Origin: PLanc-01 sp034678485
GTDB lineage: Bacteria > Planctomycetota > Phycisphaerae > Sedimentisphaerales > Anaerobacaceae
DNA length: 64,000 nucleotides
NCBI GenBank assembly: GCA_034678485.1
Contig: JAXDBU010000113.1
Span: 26,307 to 90,306, forward strand
Reading direction: 5' to 3'
Each line of letters begins with the position of its first letter. The first letter of the stretch is position 1. Below are positions 15,828 through 26,602 of this stretch, piece by piece. Below the pieces are notes generated by a model, which saw only the letters and a program-made list of their open reading frames with translations, had not been told where the DNA came from and ran no database searches. The position numbers and the translations under genes are program-made.

Positions 15828-18766
15828 TTAGAACGGCTTGGCAAACGGCTCCGTCCTGCCGGCCAGCGACGCGATCTCTTCCTGCGACAAGGCGCGATTG
15901 TAGAAGCGGGCGTCGTCGATCTTCCCGGTGAAGCCCCGTTCGACCGAGGCGCCGTTGAGCCAGGCGCCAATCAAACCCTCGCCCAGGGTCATCGTCTGTT
16001 CAGCACTGAGTGTCACGCGGGCCTCCTTGTAGCCGTTGAGCCACAGCGCCCACTCGGTCGACGAAACGGTGACTGCCACGTGGTTCCACTGGTTGCTCTT
16101 GACGAACGCGGTGCCTGTGATGTCGCTGCTGCCATACAGGCCCGAATCGACCTGTCCATAGCTGTAACGCCAGTGGAGATCGCCGGTGGCCCATCCGTCG
16201 CTGTGGAAGAAGCCGGCGTATTCGATGGAGGTGACATCGACCGTGGTATCCGCCCACATGGAGATCGTCAAAGCAGTCACGCTGCCCAGCGCCGGGACGG
16301 CCGCGCCGTCGCCTGAGCCGTCCAGGAGCAGAACCTGTCCCCGTGTCGCGTCCACTGTGGTCTGGGCGTCGCCAACCGCCGTACCGTGATACGTCCCGAC
16401 GGAGTCCTTGAGATCGCCGTCAAACTTGTACCAGGCGACGAGACCCGTCGTGCCTGGATCAACCGGGGTGATGGACTCGGCGACCAGACCATAGATCTGA
16501 ATGTCATCGAAGTACAGGGTCCCCGCGGCGCCGGCGCCCTCGACGCCGATGACCAGCTTCTTGACAGTCGCGAGGTTTGCGCCCGTCGAGGCCAGGTCGA
16601 TGTTCCACGGCTGCCACTGGGTTCTCTTGAGATCCTCGGCGCCGCCATGATAAGGCACTTTCGTATCGTTGATCTTCAGGTACATCGTCCCGGTGTTGTT
16701 CGGATCGCCAAAGAAGAAGACCGACAAGGTCTTGTACCCGTGTCGGGTCCAATCCTCCGCGGCGTCCAAGGTCCACGTGGCCTCGGCATACGTGGCTTGT
16801 TCGACGTTGTTGTAGAGGAACGGCATGGACTGGACCCCACTGTGCCGATCCTCTGCTCAGCGAAGGGCCCCCGGCCGTACCCCACCTGGGAACCATTGGT
16901 ATCGATCTCATAACCGTCGGTCCATGTCTGGAAGATCGCCTCGCCGGCGTCCATATCGTCCGTGTAGCTCTCGAAACCTTCCAGGAGAAAGGCCGCCACC
17001 GTCGAGAAGCTCCAGACCTCGCCTTCCCATCGCGGCGTCGCTTCCGCTTCATTGACCTCGACCACCTTCCAGAAGTACGTCTCACCAAGCTTCAGATCCG
17101 CTTGGTAGGCGGCCTCGTCGGTCGTGCCGACCAGAGACAGATCATTTGCATCGGTCCCGAGGAAGATCTCGTGCGAAGCGGCTTGGCGTCCGGCCCGCCA
17201 GCTCAGGATCGTCTCCGGAGACGCATCCGCCGCACCGTCCTCGGGCGAAGGAACCGATGCGGCCATCGGCAGGTAGTAGAATCGCACTTCGCTCAGACCG
17301 GTGAAGGAGCCGCCACCCCAGGTGCTCTCGATATTCAGCCTGACGTACCGGGCCATGACGCCGCCGAACTCGACCGTCGTGTCGGCCGTGCAGGCATCCG
17401 TACCGGGGGCCGGCGCGAATTCCGGCACACCCTCCAGCATCGTCCAACTCAGACCGTCGAGCGAATACTCGACGCTCACTTGTTTGGCGCCGAAGTGGAC
17501 GGTGGACTCGATCTGCGTGTTGTAGTTCCAGACCCACAGTTCGTCCAACACATACACCTTGTCGAACGCATACCGAATCCAGTGCGGCCCCGTGCTCGTG
17601 GTAAACCACATGGTGCTTGTATCGGCGGAGTGCCGATCCGTGGTCAAATCGAGTCCGGATTCGTCGATTGTCTTCTCCGGTCCCATACCCGTTGCCTGGC
17701 TGGACGCGGTGGCCATGATGGAGTCACGGCCGATGCGGTAAGAATAGGATTCCGTCGCGAAGGACCACACCTTCCCCTTGAAGACCGTGTGGTCGGGGGC
17801 ATCGTTGACCTCGTCGATGCGCCAGTAGTAGGTCATGCCGAATTCGAGACGTCCGGCGTCGAAGGCGGTCTCCTCCTGCCCCTCGCTGACCAGCACGCCC
17901 ATTGGGTTGTCCCGGTCGGCATTCTCGACGTCGGCCAGGGCGGTCCCGAGATACACGTCGCGCGCCGCGGCGACCTCGCTCGGCCTCCAGCTCAGGACAA
18001 CGTCACGAATCACCTCCGTCGCCCCGTTTTCCGGGCTGGGCTTCGTCGCCAGCTCGTCATAAGGTCCTTTGCCCGCCATGGCCTTCCGGAGTTCCGTCTC
18101 GCTGAGCACGTGGTTGTAGACCCGCCAATCATCCATCGAACCGAGGTAGTAGATCCCGATGGTCGGGGAGTCGGCCGCGATCCGGAACCGGGCCGTCGAA
18201 ACGCCGACCGAGACGGTCACAGCATCCGAATCCGACAGCACGCAATTGTGGTATTCACTGAGGAGGTTCCCAGCATCATCGAAGACCCAGGCGACATGCA
18301 CCCAGGTATCCGTCGGCACGGTGTTGCCGCCGCCGTCCCTGGCGAGGGTTCGCGCGGTCGCACCGCAGATATCCATCTCCATTCGCTCGTTGTAGATCGC
18401 GCAGGTGAATCCGCCGCCGGCGGCGTCTGCCGCCTGCCGGTTGCTGCACAACTTCGTGTCGCCCCCGGACGGCCTCTTGATCCATCCGCAAACCGTCAGG
18501 CCGCCGGTCACGCTCGTGTCGATGTCCAGGAGGTCGCACAGGACGTAGTCGCCGGTCCCGTCGAACGCCAGGGCGCTGCCATACACCCCGGTCGTCCAGA
18601 CGGGGTTGCCGTTGATGACGCCGTCGTGCCCGTTCTTGGAAGAATCCGCGACGACCGTCCCGACCCCCTCGTCAAACTGCCACCAGGCGACCAGATCGGC
18701 GCGTGCAACCGGGAACAGGCCGAGGACAAAGATAGAACAGATCACGTAAGTCAACTTCCTGCACAT
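15828..18766 (-). pseudogene. LamG/discoidin-domain secreted protein, broken by a 1-bp frameshift
   Basis: Two overlapping frames (start at 18766 and continuation ending at 15828) form one gene of about 979 codons if one base is restored near 16845/16846. The start ATG has GGGAGGAG upstream and a signal peptide (YVICSIFVLGLFPVARA). Domains in order: LamG (DLVAWWQFDEGVGTVVADSSKNGHDG), a fibronectin-like linker (KPSPENGATEV), an F5/8 discoidin-type domain (ATASSQATGMGPEKTIDESGL), another linker domain, then a jelly-roll carbohydrate-binding-like module (SMPFLYNNVEQATYAEATW) and a second LamG (GLVAWYKFDGDLKDSVG). With one added base the junction reads EQRIVHSGVQSMPFLYNN, a natural family phrase. 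It may be a true mutation or a sequencing error. Confidence 0.8.
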
Positions 18767-18981
18767 GATTCTCCTCCCTTGCCAGGTGAATCCACACACA
18801 CCTGCTAATACGGGACACGGGAACCCAACCATGACCCGCCACGTACTCCCTCCTCATTGCTTATACCAGTTCTGTCCGCGCGCCGCAACGAAAAAGTTGA
18901 CGCCGGCCCAGCGTCTGGTAGGATGGCAGCTCGGACCGGCGTCGTAGGTCCTGATCCTCTGCAAATGAAAGGCGTGAAATC

Positions 18982-20958
18982 ATGTACAAAACCCTTGCTC
19001 CTTTGGTTCTTGTCACACTGGTCGTCCTCCTCGGCATGAATGCCCGCGCGCAGGGCGAGATCGTGCGACTGGGTGACATGGATATCGCGAGAATGTCCAG
19101 CGGATGGGGCAGACCGCTCGTGGACCAGAGCGTCACCGGCAAGGCCCTGTCCATCGCCGGACGGACCTTCGCGCACGGAGTGGGAACCCACGCCGACTCA
19201 ATGCTCTACGTGGACCTGGACGGCAAGGTCGAGCGGTTCCGCGCCACAGTCGGTGTGGACGATGCAACGAACGGCCGGGGGACCATCGTGTTCCGCGTCT
19301 ACGGCAACGGCGAGAGCCTGTTCAACAGCGGCACCATGAAAGGCAGCCAGGAAGCGAAAGCCGTCGACATCCCACTGGCGGGCGTGCGACAGTTGCTCCT
19401 GCTGGTCGGCTCGGCGGGCGACGGGATCGGCTTCGACCACGCGAACTGGTGCGATGCCGAGTTTGTCTTTGCCGGCAGCGCGCCGCAGGCGATGGACGCA
19501 CCGAAACCACCGGCGGAGGAGAGGATCATCCTCACGCCCAGACCCGGGCCGCAACCCCGAATCAACGGGTCCAAGGTATATGGCGCCCGGCCGGGACGAC
19601 CCTTTCTCTATCGGATTCCCTGCACCGGGACTCGTCCGATTCGGTTCGGCGCCGGCAACCTGCCCAATGGCCTGCACCTGGACGCAAGCACGGGCTTCAT
19701 TGAGGGCACCGTCCCGGAGAAGGTGGGCGAATACGCCGTCACCCTCCGGGCCGGGAATCAGCATGGCCAGGACGAGCGGCCGTTCAAAATCGTCGTGGGC
19801 GACACGCTGGCGCTGACCCCGCCGATGGGTTGGAATAGCTGGTACATCCACTACCATCGGGTCACCGAGGAACACATGCGCAAGGCAGCGGACGTAATGA
19901 TCTCCTCCGGCATGGCCGACTATGGGTATCAGTACGTCAACATCGACGATTGCTGGATGAAGAAACGAGGCGACGAACCGTACCGCGACGATCGCAGGGC
20001 CATCCTGCCGAACGCCAAATTCCCCGATATCGAGGGTATGGTGGACTACATCCACAGCAAGGGCCTCAAGGCCGGGCTGTACACCTCACCCGGGCCGTGG
20101 ACCTGCGCGGGCTACGTCGGAAGCTATGAACACGAGCGGATCGACGCAGACAAGTTCGCCGAATGGGGATTCGACTTCCTCAAGTACGACTGGTGCTCGT
20201 ACAGCGAGGTCGCCGGCGGAAACGACCTGGAACACATGAAGCGGCCCTACAAGAAGATGGGGGATATCCTCGCGACGCTCAACCGCGATATCGTCCACAA
20301 CCTGTGCCAGTACGGCATGGCGAACGTTTGGACGTGGGGCGCCGAGACCGGGCACTGCTGGCGGACCACCGACGATCTGGGAGTAGCCCAAGGGGCCCTG
20401 CTGCCGGGCTTTTATCAGATCGGTCTGAGCAACGCCGCACATTATGAGTACGCGGGACCAGGGCATTGGAACGACCCGGACTACATCCTCATCGGCTATG
20501 TGGGCAACGCGCGAAGCCAAAACGATCCGCCCATCCCGACGAAGCTGACGCCCAACGAGCAGTACAGCTACATGTCCATGTGGTGCCTGATGGCCGCTCC
20601 GTTGTTCTTCTCGGGCGACATGGCGATCCTCGACGATTTCACCCTGGGCGTGCTGTGCAGCGCGGAGGTGATCGAGGTCGATCAGGACCCGCTCGGAAAG
20701 CAGGCCAAGCCGCTGGTCCAGGACGATCAGACGCTCATCCTGGCCAGACCCATGGAAGACGGGTCACTGGCCGTCGGCCTGTTCAATCTCGCGGAAATGC
20801 CTCGCGAAGTCGCGGCGGACTGGTCTTTGCTCGCCATCAAAGGCAGACAGCGGGTCCGCGATCTCTGGCGGCAGAAAGACCTGGGCCTGTTCGAGAACCG
20901 GTTTGCTGCAACCATTCCGCGTCACGGCGTAATCCTCGTTCGGCTTCGACCCGAGTGA
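18982..20958 (+). CDS. GH27 alpha-galactosidase with N-terminal NPCBM domain
   Basis: A 658-residue secreted glycosidase. Signal peptide (LAPLVLVTLVVLLGMNARA), then an NPCBM carbohydrate-binding domain at about residues 25-165 (AHGVGTHADSMLYVDLDGKVERFRA), an Ig-like putative linker at about 185-275, and a GH27 TIM barrel from LTPPMGWNSWYIHYH onward. The nucleophile Asp is in FLKYDWCSY near residue 403, and the acid/base Asp lies in the RTTDDLG region. A C-terminal beta domain ends the protein. It is expected to release alpha-galactose or a related alpha-linked sugar outside the cytoplasm. It is transcribed divergently from the LamG gene. Confidence 0.92.
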   Translation: MYKTLAPLVLVTLVVLLGMNARAQGEIVRLGDMDIARMSSGWGRPLVDQSVTGKALSIAGRTFAHGVGTHADSMLYVDLDGKVERFRATVGVDDATNGRGTIVFRVYGNGESLFNSGTMKGSQEAKAVDIPLAGVRQLLLLVGSAGDGIGFDHANWCDAEFVFAGSAPQAMDAPKPPAEERIILTPRPGPQPRINGSKVYGARPGRPFLYRIPCTGTRPIRFGAGNLPNGLHLDASTGFIEGTVPEKVGEYAVTLRAGNQHGQDERPFKIVVGDTLALTPPMGWNSWYIHYHRVTEEHMRKAADVMISSGMADYGYQYVNIDDCWMKKRGDEPYRDDRRAILPNAKFPDIEGMVDYIHSKGLKAGLYTSPGPWTCAGYVGSYEHERIDADKFAEWGFDFLKYDWCSYSEVAGGNDLEHMKRPYKKMGDILATLNRDIVHNLCQYGMANVWTWGAETGHCWRTTDDLGVAQGALLPGFYQIGLSNAAHYEYAGPGHWNDPDYILIGYVGNARSQNDPPIPTKLTPNEQYSYMSMWCLMAAPLFFSGDMAILDDFTLGVLCSAEVIEVDQDPLGKQAKPLVQDDQTLILARPMEDGSLAVGLFNLAEMPREVAADWSLLAIKGRQRVRDLWRQKDLGLFENRFAATIPRHGVILVRLRPE

Positions 20959-20971
20959 CGGTTCGCAGTGG

Positions 20972-20983
20972 CGCCGTACGGCG
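20972..20983. terminator. 12-bp perfect palindrome in convergent gap
   Basis: CGCCGTACGGCG sits in the 37-bp gap between the stops of the GH27 and CotH genes, followed by TTGTCTTCTCC. It is a small hairpin and may help terminate either transcript. Confidence 0.35.
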
Positions 20984-20995
20984 TTGTCTTCTCCA

Positions 20996-23900
20996 CTAAT
21001 CCTGCGACGCAGGCGGTTCGGCGTTGGCCGCACCCGGCGTAGGTTCCATCAGGACCACAAAGACATAGGAGCCCTCGCTGCGTTGCCAGCGACCGAGTGA
21101 GACACCCGCGTCGGAGGCGCCGAACTCCTGCTGGGCACTGTAGCCGGTGAGGACTCCCGCCGAGCCCGAGCTCAGGTACACGGTCTCCCCTTCTTTGCTC
21201 AGTCCAAACGTTACGCGGCAGCCGGGATCGGTCTCGTTGTCGAAATGCAGGCTCTCGTAGAAGACGAGGTAGCCGCCGGCCGGAATGACCGTGCCCTCGG
21301 CAATGCAGTACTTCATCAGGTCGTCATTGTCGTCGCTGAGGTACCAGCCGCCGAGATCCATGTCGGCGTCGGTTGTATTGTACAGCTCGATCCAGTCGGA
21401 ACTCCCCCCGGCGGAGTTCGCCAACAGCTCATTGATGACAATCGAGCCGGGATCGGGCAGCAGGCCGCTGTCGTCCGTCCCGGGCGAACCGCCCGATTGG
21501 GCACTCGGCCGCCAGGCGTCTTTGCCGTCGAGGTCATCCGCATCAACGGCCTGCGGATCTCTCACGGTGAGAGAGAAACCCACGCCATCGGTCAGGTCGA
21601 ACCACCCATCGTCGTACTCGAAGCTCTGAATGACGGCGCCCATCGCATCGACGAGTTCGATCCGTTCCCCGCGGTTGCTCAGACTGCCGGAGTACTGCCC
21701 CACGATCGGCAGGGCCATCCCGTACCGGGCTTCGAAAGCGGCAACATTCTTGACGAGCAGGCAATAGCCGCCTGCAGGCAACGCGAAGCTCGGGAACGTG
21801 GAGTCGATGCCGTTGGTGAACCGGACCAGGTTCAGGTTGATGGTCTGTGAGCCGACATTCGTCAACTCGATGTACTCGGTGTTGGGATCCGTTGGGTCGC
21901 CTGTATCGGCCGGATGATACATGATCTCGCTGATCCGCAGGCTTTCGGCGACAGGCCCCACTGCGAACACCGCTTCGCTCAGTGCGCTCCATTTGCCCTG
22001 GAAGGCCCGCGCCTTGATGAGCGTGCTTTCCGTGAGGGAGACGGGACCCGTGTACGTGAGAGCCGTGGGCGAGACCGCCCCCGGACTAATCTCCCCTGCC
22101 ACAAGTTCGACGGAGAACAGCAGATCGGAACTGGTGATCCCGTAGTTCAGTGCCTGGACCGCCAGCATGTTCGTTCCCTGCCAGATCAGGCCGGCGTAGT
22201 CGGCAATGTCGACCGTCGCCTGCTGCACGGCAGAGGTGTCCGAATTCGTCGTGCTGGCGGAGGAGTTCCAGGCGGGAGTGCCCGTGAAGTTGCGACGGGC
22301 GACTTCGACACCGTTGAGCCAGGCGATGAACCCGTCGTCATAGCGAACCTTGAGCATCGCGTCGGAGAATTCGGTACTGCCTACGACAAAGGGAATTCGG
22401 ATGTAGCAGCTTCCGTTGGCATTGTACATCGCCGCGCGAAGGTCGATATTGAAGTACGGCGTGTAGGTGGCATCCGTGTCGTAGCCGATGCCGCCGGTGC
22501 CGAGTTGCCAGGCGGAATCATCGAAGGAGTTCGTGTACCAGACATTGCTGTCGCCGACCTGGAGACCGCCGTTGGCGACATCGCCGACCAGGCGGAACCT
22601 CGTCGAGGAGAAGGTGGCGAAGCTGCCGCGGGCGGCGAAGAGCTCGAGCTCCGAGCCGCCGCCCTGTTCGTAGAAGACCAGTCGCAGGTCATGTACGCCG
22701 GCTTCCGTGATGTTGAACACCGTCAGGGTGTCCCCGGGACTGCGAGGATCGGGATAGGCGCTGGCGTATGTCCGGGTCCCCTTCTTGAGGGTCATCGAGT
22801 ACCCGTCGTCGCTGCTGACGCCGAAGGTCCACTCGCCCGCCTGGGGAATGAGGACCTTGCCCGTCACGAGGATGACGAAGTTCTCCACGTCCACGTTCAT
22901 CGTGGTCCCCGGGAACGCTTTGTCCGCGTCGAAGTGGCCGAGACTGTCCGTGTTGTAGTAGTTGATCACCTGGGCCTTCTCCGAGGCGGTCGCGGTGCGC
23001 AGCCCCGGATTGGCGATCACCGCTTCCGCCGCGGTGATGCTGCCCACCGTGCCCGTGGCCTTGTAGTACGTGACAGTGAATCCGGCAGAGAGAGTGGTCA
23101 GCAGGTTTCCGCCGTTGGCGACGCTCGGGACCAGAACTCGCTTCGCGGCGCTCTCCGGCAGCAGGGTCACGAGTTCGTCATTGCTCGACACGACCGAGGA
23201 CGACCGCGGGTCGCTGCCGTCGGTGGTGTAGTAGATGCCGGACCCGCCGGCGGCACTCAGGGTCAGCAGACTGTTCGAGGCCACCCCGCCTCCGTGCTGG
23301 GCGACACTGTTGACCTGGAATTCGGGGGCGACCGTGGAGGGATAGAGCCCCGCGCCTTTCAACTGGGTCAGCACGATTGCCGGGCGCTGTGGCATATAAG
23401 TGTTCAGGATGTAATCCCGCGTGCTGGTCCAGTTGGCCGGCGTGTAGGGCGACGATCTGAGCTGGTCCCCCCATCGAGCCGACTCCGCGATGATCGCCAG
23501 CTCCACCTGGTCGGCCAACTTCTTGTAGCGGGCGTAGGAAGGCTCCACCGTGGTCGGCCCGTTGTTGAAGAGATGCTTGTGCACGTAATCCGCAAAGAGC
23601 AGGCAGAATTCGGGATTCTGACGCAGCGAGACATAGGGGATGCCGGCGCCGTCGGTCACGTCGGTCACATTGGCGTTCAGGGTGGACCCGACGGAAATCA
23701 CGTATTCCGCGTCCCAGTTGAAGAACTTGAAGCCGGTGGAATTCGGCGGCCTGCGGCAGGCGGCATAGTAATTGTGGTACGGCCAATCGCCTGTGCCCGC
23801 CCAGAAGTTGGAGTACATGTAGTCGACGTAGTTCTCCACGTCGAGCAGGTCGGTGTAGGCCGGATTCGGTGTGCCATCCGGGTTGTTGCCCTGGATCTTC

Positions 23901-26602
23901 TGATAGGAAGCGACCGTCGACAGGCCCGCCTGGGCCTGGCTGATCATCGTATTCCAGGTTGTCATATCGGCGCCGTCGCGGGACTCGCCGCTGTTGTTCC
24001 AATCCCACTCCTCCTCATCGCCGTCGAAATAGGCGGCGCAGAAGGAATCGACCGGACGCTCTGTCACGTTGTACAGGCCCCAGTACAGACCGTTGAGGTA
24101 CAGGTGCACGAACGTCCCGTGCGGCGCCGGCCTGCCCAACGCCAACTGGGTGCGTCGCGTAAACTCATCGAGGACGTACTGGGTGCCGCTGCCGCCCCAG
24201 GGCCAGGCATCATTGGACCCGCCTCGCAGAACGAGCGTATCGAAACTGGTGGTCGCGTCGTCCTCCTCAAACACGCGGAAGTTGAGCTTCGGCGGGCCGA
24301 AGTCCCGTTTGAACACCAGGCGGAACGACTTCTTGTAGGTCAGGTTGAACCCACGGAACACGTTGCCGTAGATTTTCAGGCCGGCATCGATCTGGAAGCC
24401 GGTAGTCCCATCCGTGTTGATCCACTCGACGGACGCCCCGCGTTCCCACTCTTCGAACGGATTCGTGTAGATCCCGTCGTCTCCGAACAGGTCCTCAACC
24501 GGCATCACGACGGACATCGTCGGCAGGGACCGCAGCGCGGCCGCCATCCGTCCCTTGTACAGGAAGCTGTTCACCACGTCCGGGTCCATTTCGTAGTCGG
24601 CCGACGCAATGGCACCGATTTGCGACTGGTACCCCCAGGTCGTCGGGAAACCGGCCGGCTTGGCCGACTGGCTGGGGACCTGGTCGACCAGGATGTACGT
24701 ATGCGTCTCGACCGAACTCGACATCCAGCCGGACCTGAAGGCCGCCGCGCGAACGCACGTGGTCTTCGAGACGCTGATGGGCCCGCTGTAGACCTGTCCG
24801 TTGACTTCCGTGGGCGCGCTGCCATCCGTGGTATAGCGAATCACCACATCGGCGGTGTCACAGGACAGCGCCAGCGAGAACGACGAGAGGTGAAGGCCCC
24901 GCTCGGGGCTGAACTGCGGCTCGGAAACCACGTTGAGGGCGCCGGCGCTGTTGGCCCGGCCCGGCGTCGCCGCGCCAAAGTAGTGTGGGACCAGGGCCTG
25001 GCCGCACACCGTGAGTTCCGGCGCAAGAAACAGCAACTCGTCGTCCTCGTCGTCATTGCATCCCTGGATCGCCAGGACGTTGCGTCCCTCCCGCAGCAAT
25101 CCCAGGTGCGCGGAGATATCGAAGGCGACGGTCTCACCCATCAACGTGTCGGTCCGGTCGGAGTCGGCGGCGGAATTCCATCGCGGCGTGCCCGTGACAT
25201 TGCCGCGAGCAACTTCCTCGCCGTTGAGCCAGGCGACAAAGCCATCTTCATACCGCATGGTCAGCAGCAAGGAATCGAAGAAGTCGGCATCCTCGGCCTC
25301 GAACTCGGCGCGAGCCCAGCACGAGGCGTTCCGTCCCAGCATTTCGTCTGTGAGGCGATCGTCGGCCTGACTCGCGAAACCGACCTCGCTGAACACGCCT
25401 CCGCACACGTTCGTTTGCGAATGGGACGTCACGCACAGACCGATGTAGGCATCCTGGACCATAGCGATGGTCTCCGAGCCCTGCTGCGTCCAGGTCACGC
25501 CATCGGCGGAGTGATAGCCGGCGAACAAGTTCCCGCGACGGACGATGCGTACCCAATAGGGCGCAGTCAGACCGTTTCCCGACGCGGAGACGGAGGTTCC
25601 ATTCGTCGTGGCTCGCCGCTGGAAGATGGTCCCGGCCCCCGGCGTAATCGCCTCCATGGCGTACCGCGAGCCCGCCGCAAGACTCTCACGAATCATGACG
25701 CCTGCCTTGGCGGATGCATGCGTGTTGGACATGCCGACCACTCGGGCGGTCAATTCGCCGTCCCCAGTGAGAGGCATGAACACGTAGTAGAAGGAGTCGG
25801 CGGTCCCCCAGATGTCGGCGCCGGAGGCGAAGACCATGAACACGTTGGCCCCTTGCGGCGCGTATCCGCCGGCAATCCCCGGGGCGCCGATGTCCTGACC
25901 GGTCAGTTGCGATGCCTGCGACAGGCCGAGGCTCCCCTGGGCCGTGGGCCAGTTCTCGTCGTCGAAGTCCAGCGCGGTCCAATCGAGACCGGCGTCCGCC
26001 TCCGTCGGCACGTGGTACGACACCGTGGAGCCGGAAGAGACCAAGTCAGCCTCCTGCTGGGCGAGACCATACGAGACATCGGTGAGCTGCGGGGGATAGT
26101 CCACATACTCGTGGGCAATGGTCTGCCCGTCGGCCATCACGAGGGCCAGGTATCCCCCATCGCTACTGAGCCGAAAACTCGTGTGCAGTTGGCCGCTCGT
26201 GAGATCCTTGCCGGAAGCAAAGACGAGCAGATACCCGTTGGCGGCAATCGTGGTTCCGTTGGGAAACCGCCACCGCTTCAGATCGCCTGGATCATCGGTC
26301 AGAAACCAGCCACCCAGATTGAAAGCCTGCTGCGCCGGGTTGTACAACTCGATCCAGTCGGAGGAATCCCCGTCGGCGTCGAGAATCTCGCCGTCATCCA
26401 ATGGCGCGGCGCTGGCGTTGCCGGCCAGGAATTCGTTGATGATCGGCACGGTCAGACCGGTCTGGCCGCTCTCCGCAAGGGTTTGCAGTTCGGCGTAATC
26501 CTCCATCGGATCAACGTGGATGTCGCCCACGGGGGTAACCGCCGCCCGCGAGGAGAAACAGAGAAGAAGGCCCAGCAGGATGGACAGCGGTTCTTTCGTC
26601 AT
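20996..26602 (-). CDS. giant secreted CotH-kinase/LTD/PA14 protein
   Basis: A 1868-residue exported protein with signal peptide (LSILLGLLLCFSSRA). Modules in order: a lamin-tail domain (about 50-170, SSDWIELYNPAQQAFNLGGWFLTDD); a laminin- or levanase-like segment; a chitobiase-type C-terminal domain (RYTTDGSAPTEVNGQVYSGP, about 590-640); a CotH kinase domain (about 670-1100, TLVLRGGSNDAWPW, LGRPAPHGTFVHLYLNGLYWGLYNVTERPVD, FFNWDAEYVI); a PA14-like domain (ISSDDGYS-like phrase VSSDDGYSMTLKKGTR); and two more lamin-tail domains near the C-terminus (RISEIMYHPADTGDPTDPNTEYIELTN; VINELLANSAGGSSDWIELYN). It probably acts at the cell surface; CotH-type domains phosphorylate proteins in spore coats, but the substrate here is unknown. 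Confidence 0.85.
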   Translation of the reverse strand: MTKEPLSILLGLLLCFSSRAAVTPVGDIHVDPMEDYAELQTLAESGQTGLTVPIINEFLAGNASAAPLDDGEILDADGDSSDWIELYNPAQQAFNLGGWFLTDDPGDLKRWRFPNGTTIAANGYLLVFASGKDLTSGQLHTSFRLSSDGGYLALVMADGQTIAHEYVDYPPQLTDVSYGLAQQEADLVSSGSTVSYHVPTEADAGLDWTALDFDDENWPTAQGSLGLSQASQLTGQDIGAPGIAGGYAPQGANVFMVFASGADIWGTADSFYYVFMPLTGDGELTARVVGMSNTHASAKAGVMIRESLAAGSRYAMEAITPGAGTIFQRRATTNGTSVSASGNGLTAPYWVRIVRRGNLFAGYHSADGVTWTQQGSETIAMVQDAYIGLCVTSHSQTNVCGGVFSEVGFASQADDRLTDEMLGRNASCWARAEFEAEDADFFDSLLLTMRYEDGFVAWLNGEEVARGNVTGTPRWNSAADSDRTDTLMGETVAFDISAHLGLLREGRNVLAIQGCNDDEDDELLFLAPELTVCGQALVPHYFGAATPGRANSAGALNVVSEPQFSPERGLHLSSFSLALSCDTADVVIRYTTDGSAPTEVNGQVYSGPISVSKTTCVRAAAFRSGWMSSSVETHTYILVDQVPSQSAKPAGFPTTWGYQSQIGAIASADYEMDPDVVNSFLYKGRMAAALRSLPTMSVVMPVEDLFGDDGIYTNPFEEWERGASVEWINTDGTTGFQIDAGLKIYGNVFRGFNLTYKKSFRLVFKRDFGPPKLNFRVFEEDDATTSFDTLVLRGGSNDAWPWGGSGTQYVLDEFTRRTQLALGRPAPHGTFVHLYLNGLYWGLYNVTERPVDSFCAAYFDGDEEEWDWNNSGESRDGADMTTWNTMISQAQAGLSTVASYQKIQGNNPDGTPNPAYTDLLDVENYVDYMYSNFWAGTGDWPYHNYYAACRRPPNSTGFKFFNWDAEYVISVGSTLNANVTDVTDGAGIPYVSLRQNPEFCLLFADYVHKHLFNNGPTTVEPSYARYKKLADQVELAIIAESARWGDQLRSSPYTPANWTSTRDYILNTYMPQRPAIVLTQLKGAGLYPSTVAPEFQVNSVAQHGGGVASNSLLTLSAAGGSGIYYTTDGSDPRSSSVVSSNDELVTLLPESAAKRVLVPSVANGGNLLTTLSAGFTVTYYKATGTVGSITAAEAVIANPGLRTATASEKAQVINYYNTDSLGHFDADKAFPGTTMNVDVENFVILVTGKVLIPQAGEWTFGVSSDDGYSMTLKKGTRTYASAYPDPRSPGDTLTVFNITEAGVHDLRLVFYEQGGGSELELFAARGSFATFSSTRFRLVGDVANGGLQVGDSNVWYTNSFDDSAWQLGTGGIGYDTDATYTPYFNIDLRAAMYNANGSCYIRIPFVVGSTEFSDAMLKVRYDDGFIAWLNGVEVARRNFTGTPAWNSSASTTNSDTSAVQQATVDIADYAGLIWQGTNMLAVQALNYGITSSDLLFSVELVAGEISPGAVSPTALTYTGPVSLTESTLIKARAFQGKWSALSEAVFAVGPVAESLRISEIMYHPADTGDPTDPNTEYIELTNVGSQTINLNLVRFTNGIDSTFPSFALPAGGYCLLVKNVAAFEARYGMALPIVGQYSGSLSNRGERIELVDAMGAVIQSFEYDDGWFDLTDGVGFSLTVRDPQAVDADDLDGKDAWRPSAQSGGSPGTDDSGLLPDPGSIVINELLANSAGGSSDWIELYNTTDADMDLGGWYLSDDNDDLMKYCIAEGTVIPAGGYLVFYESLHFDNETDPGCRVTFGLSKEGETVYLSSGSAGVLTGYSAQQEFGASDAGVSLGRWQRSEGSYVFVVLMEPTPGAANAEPPASQD

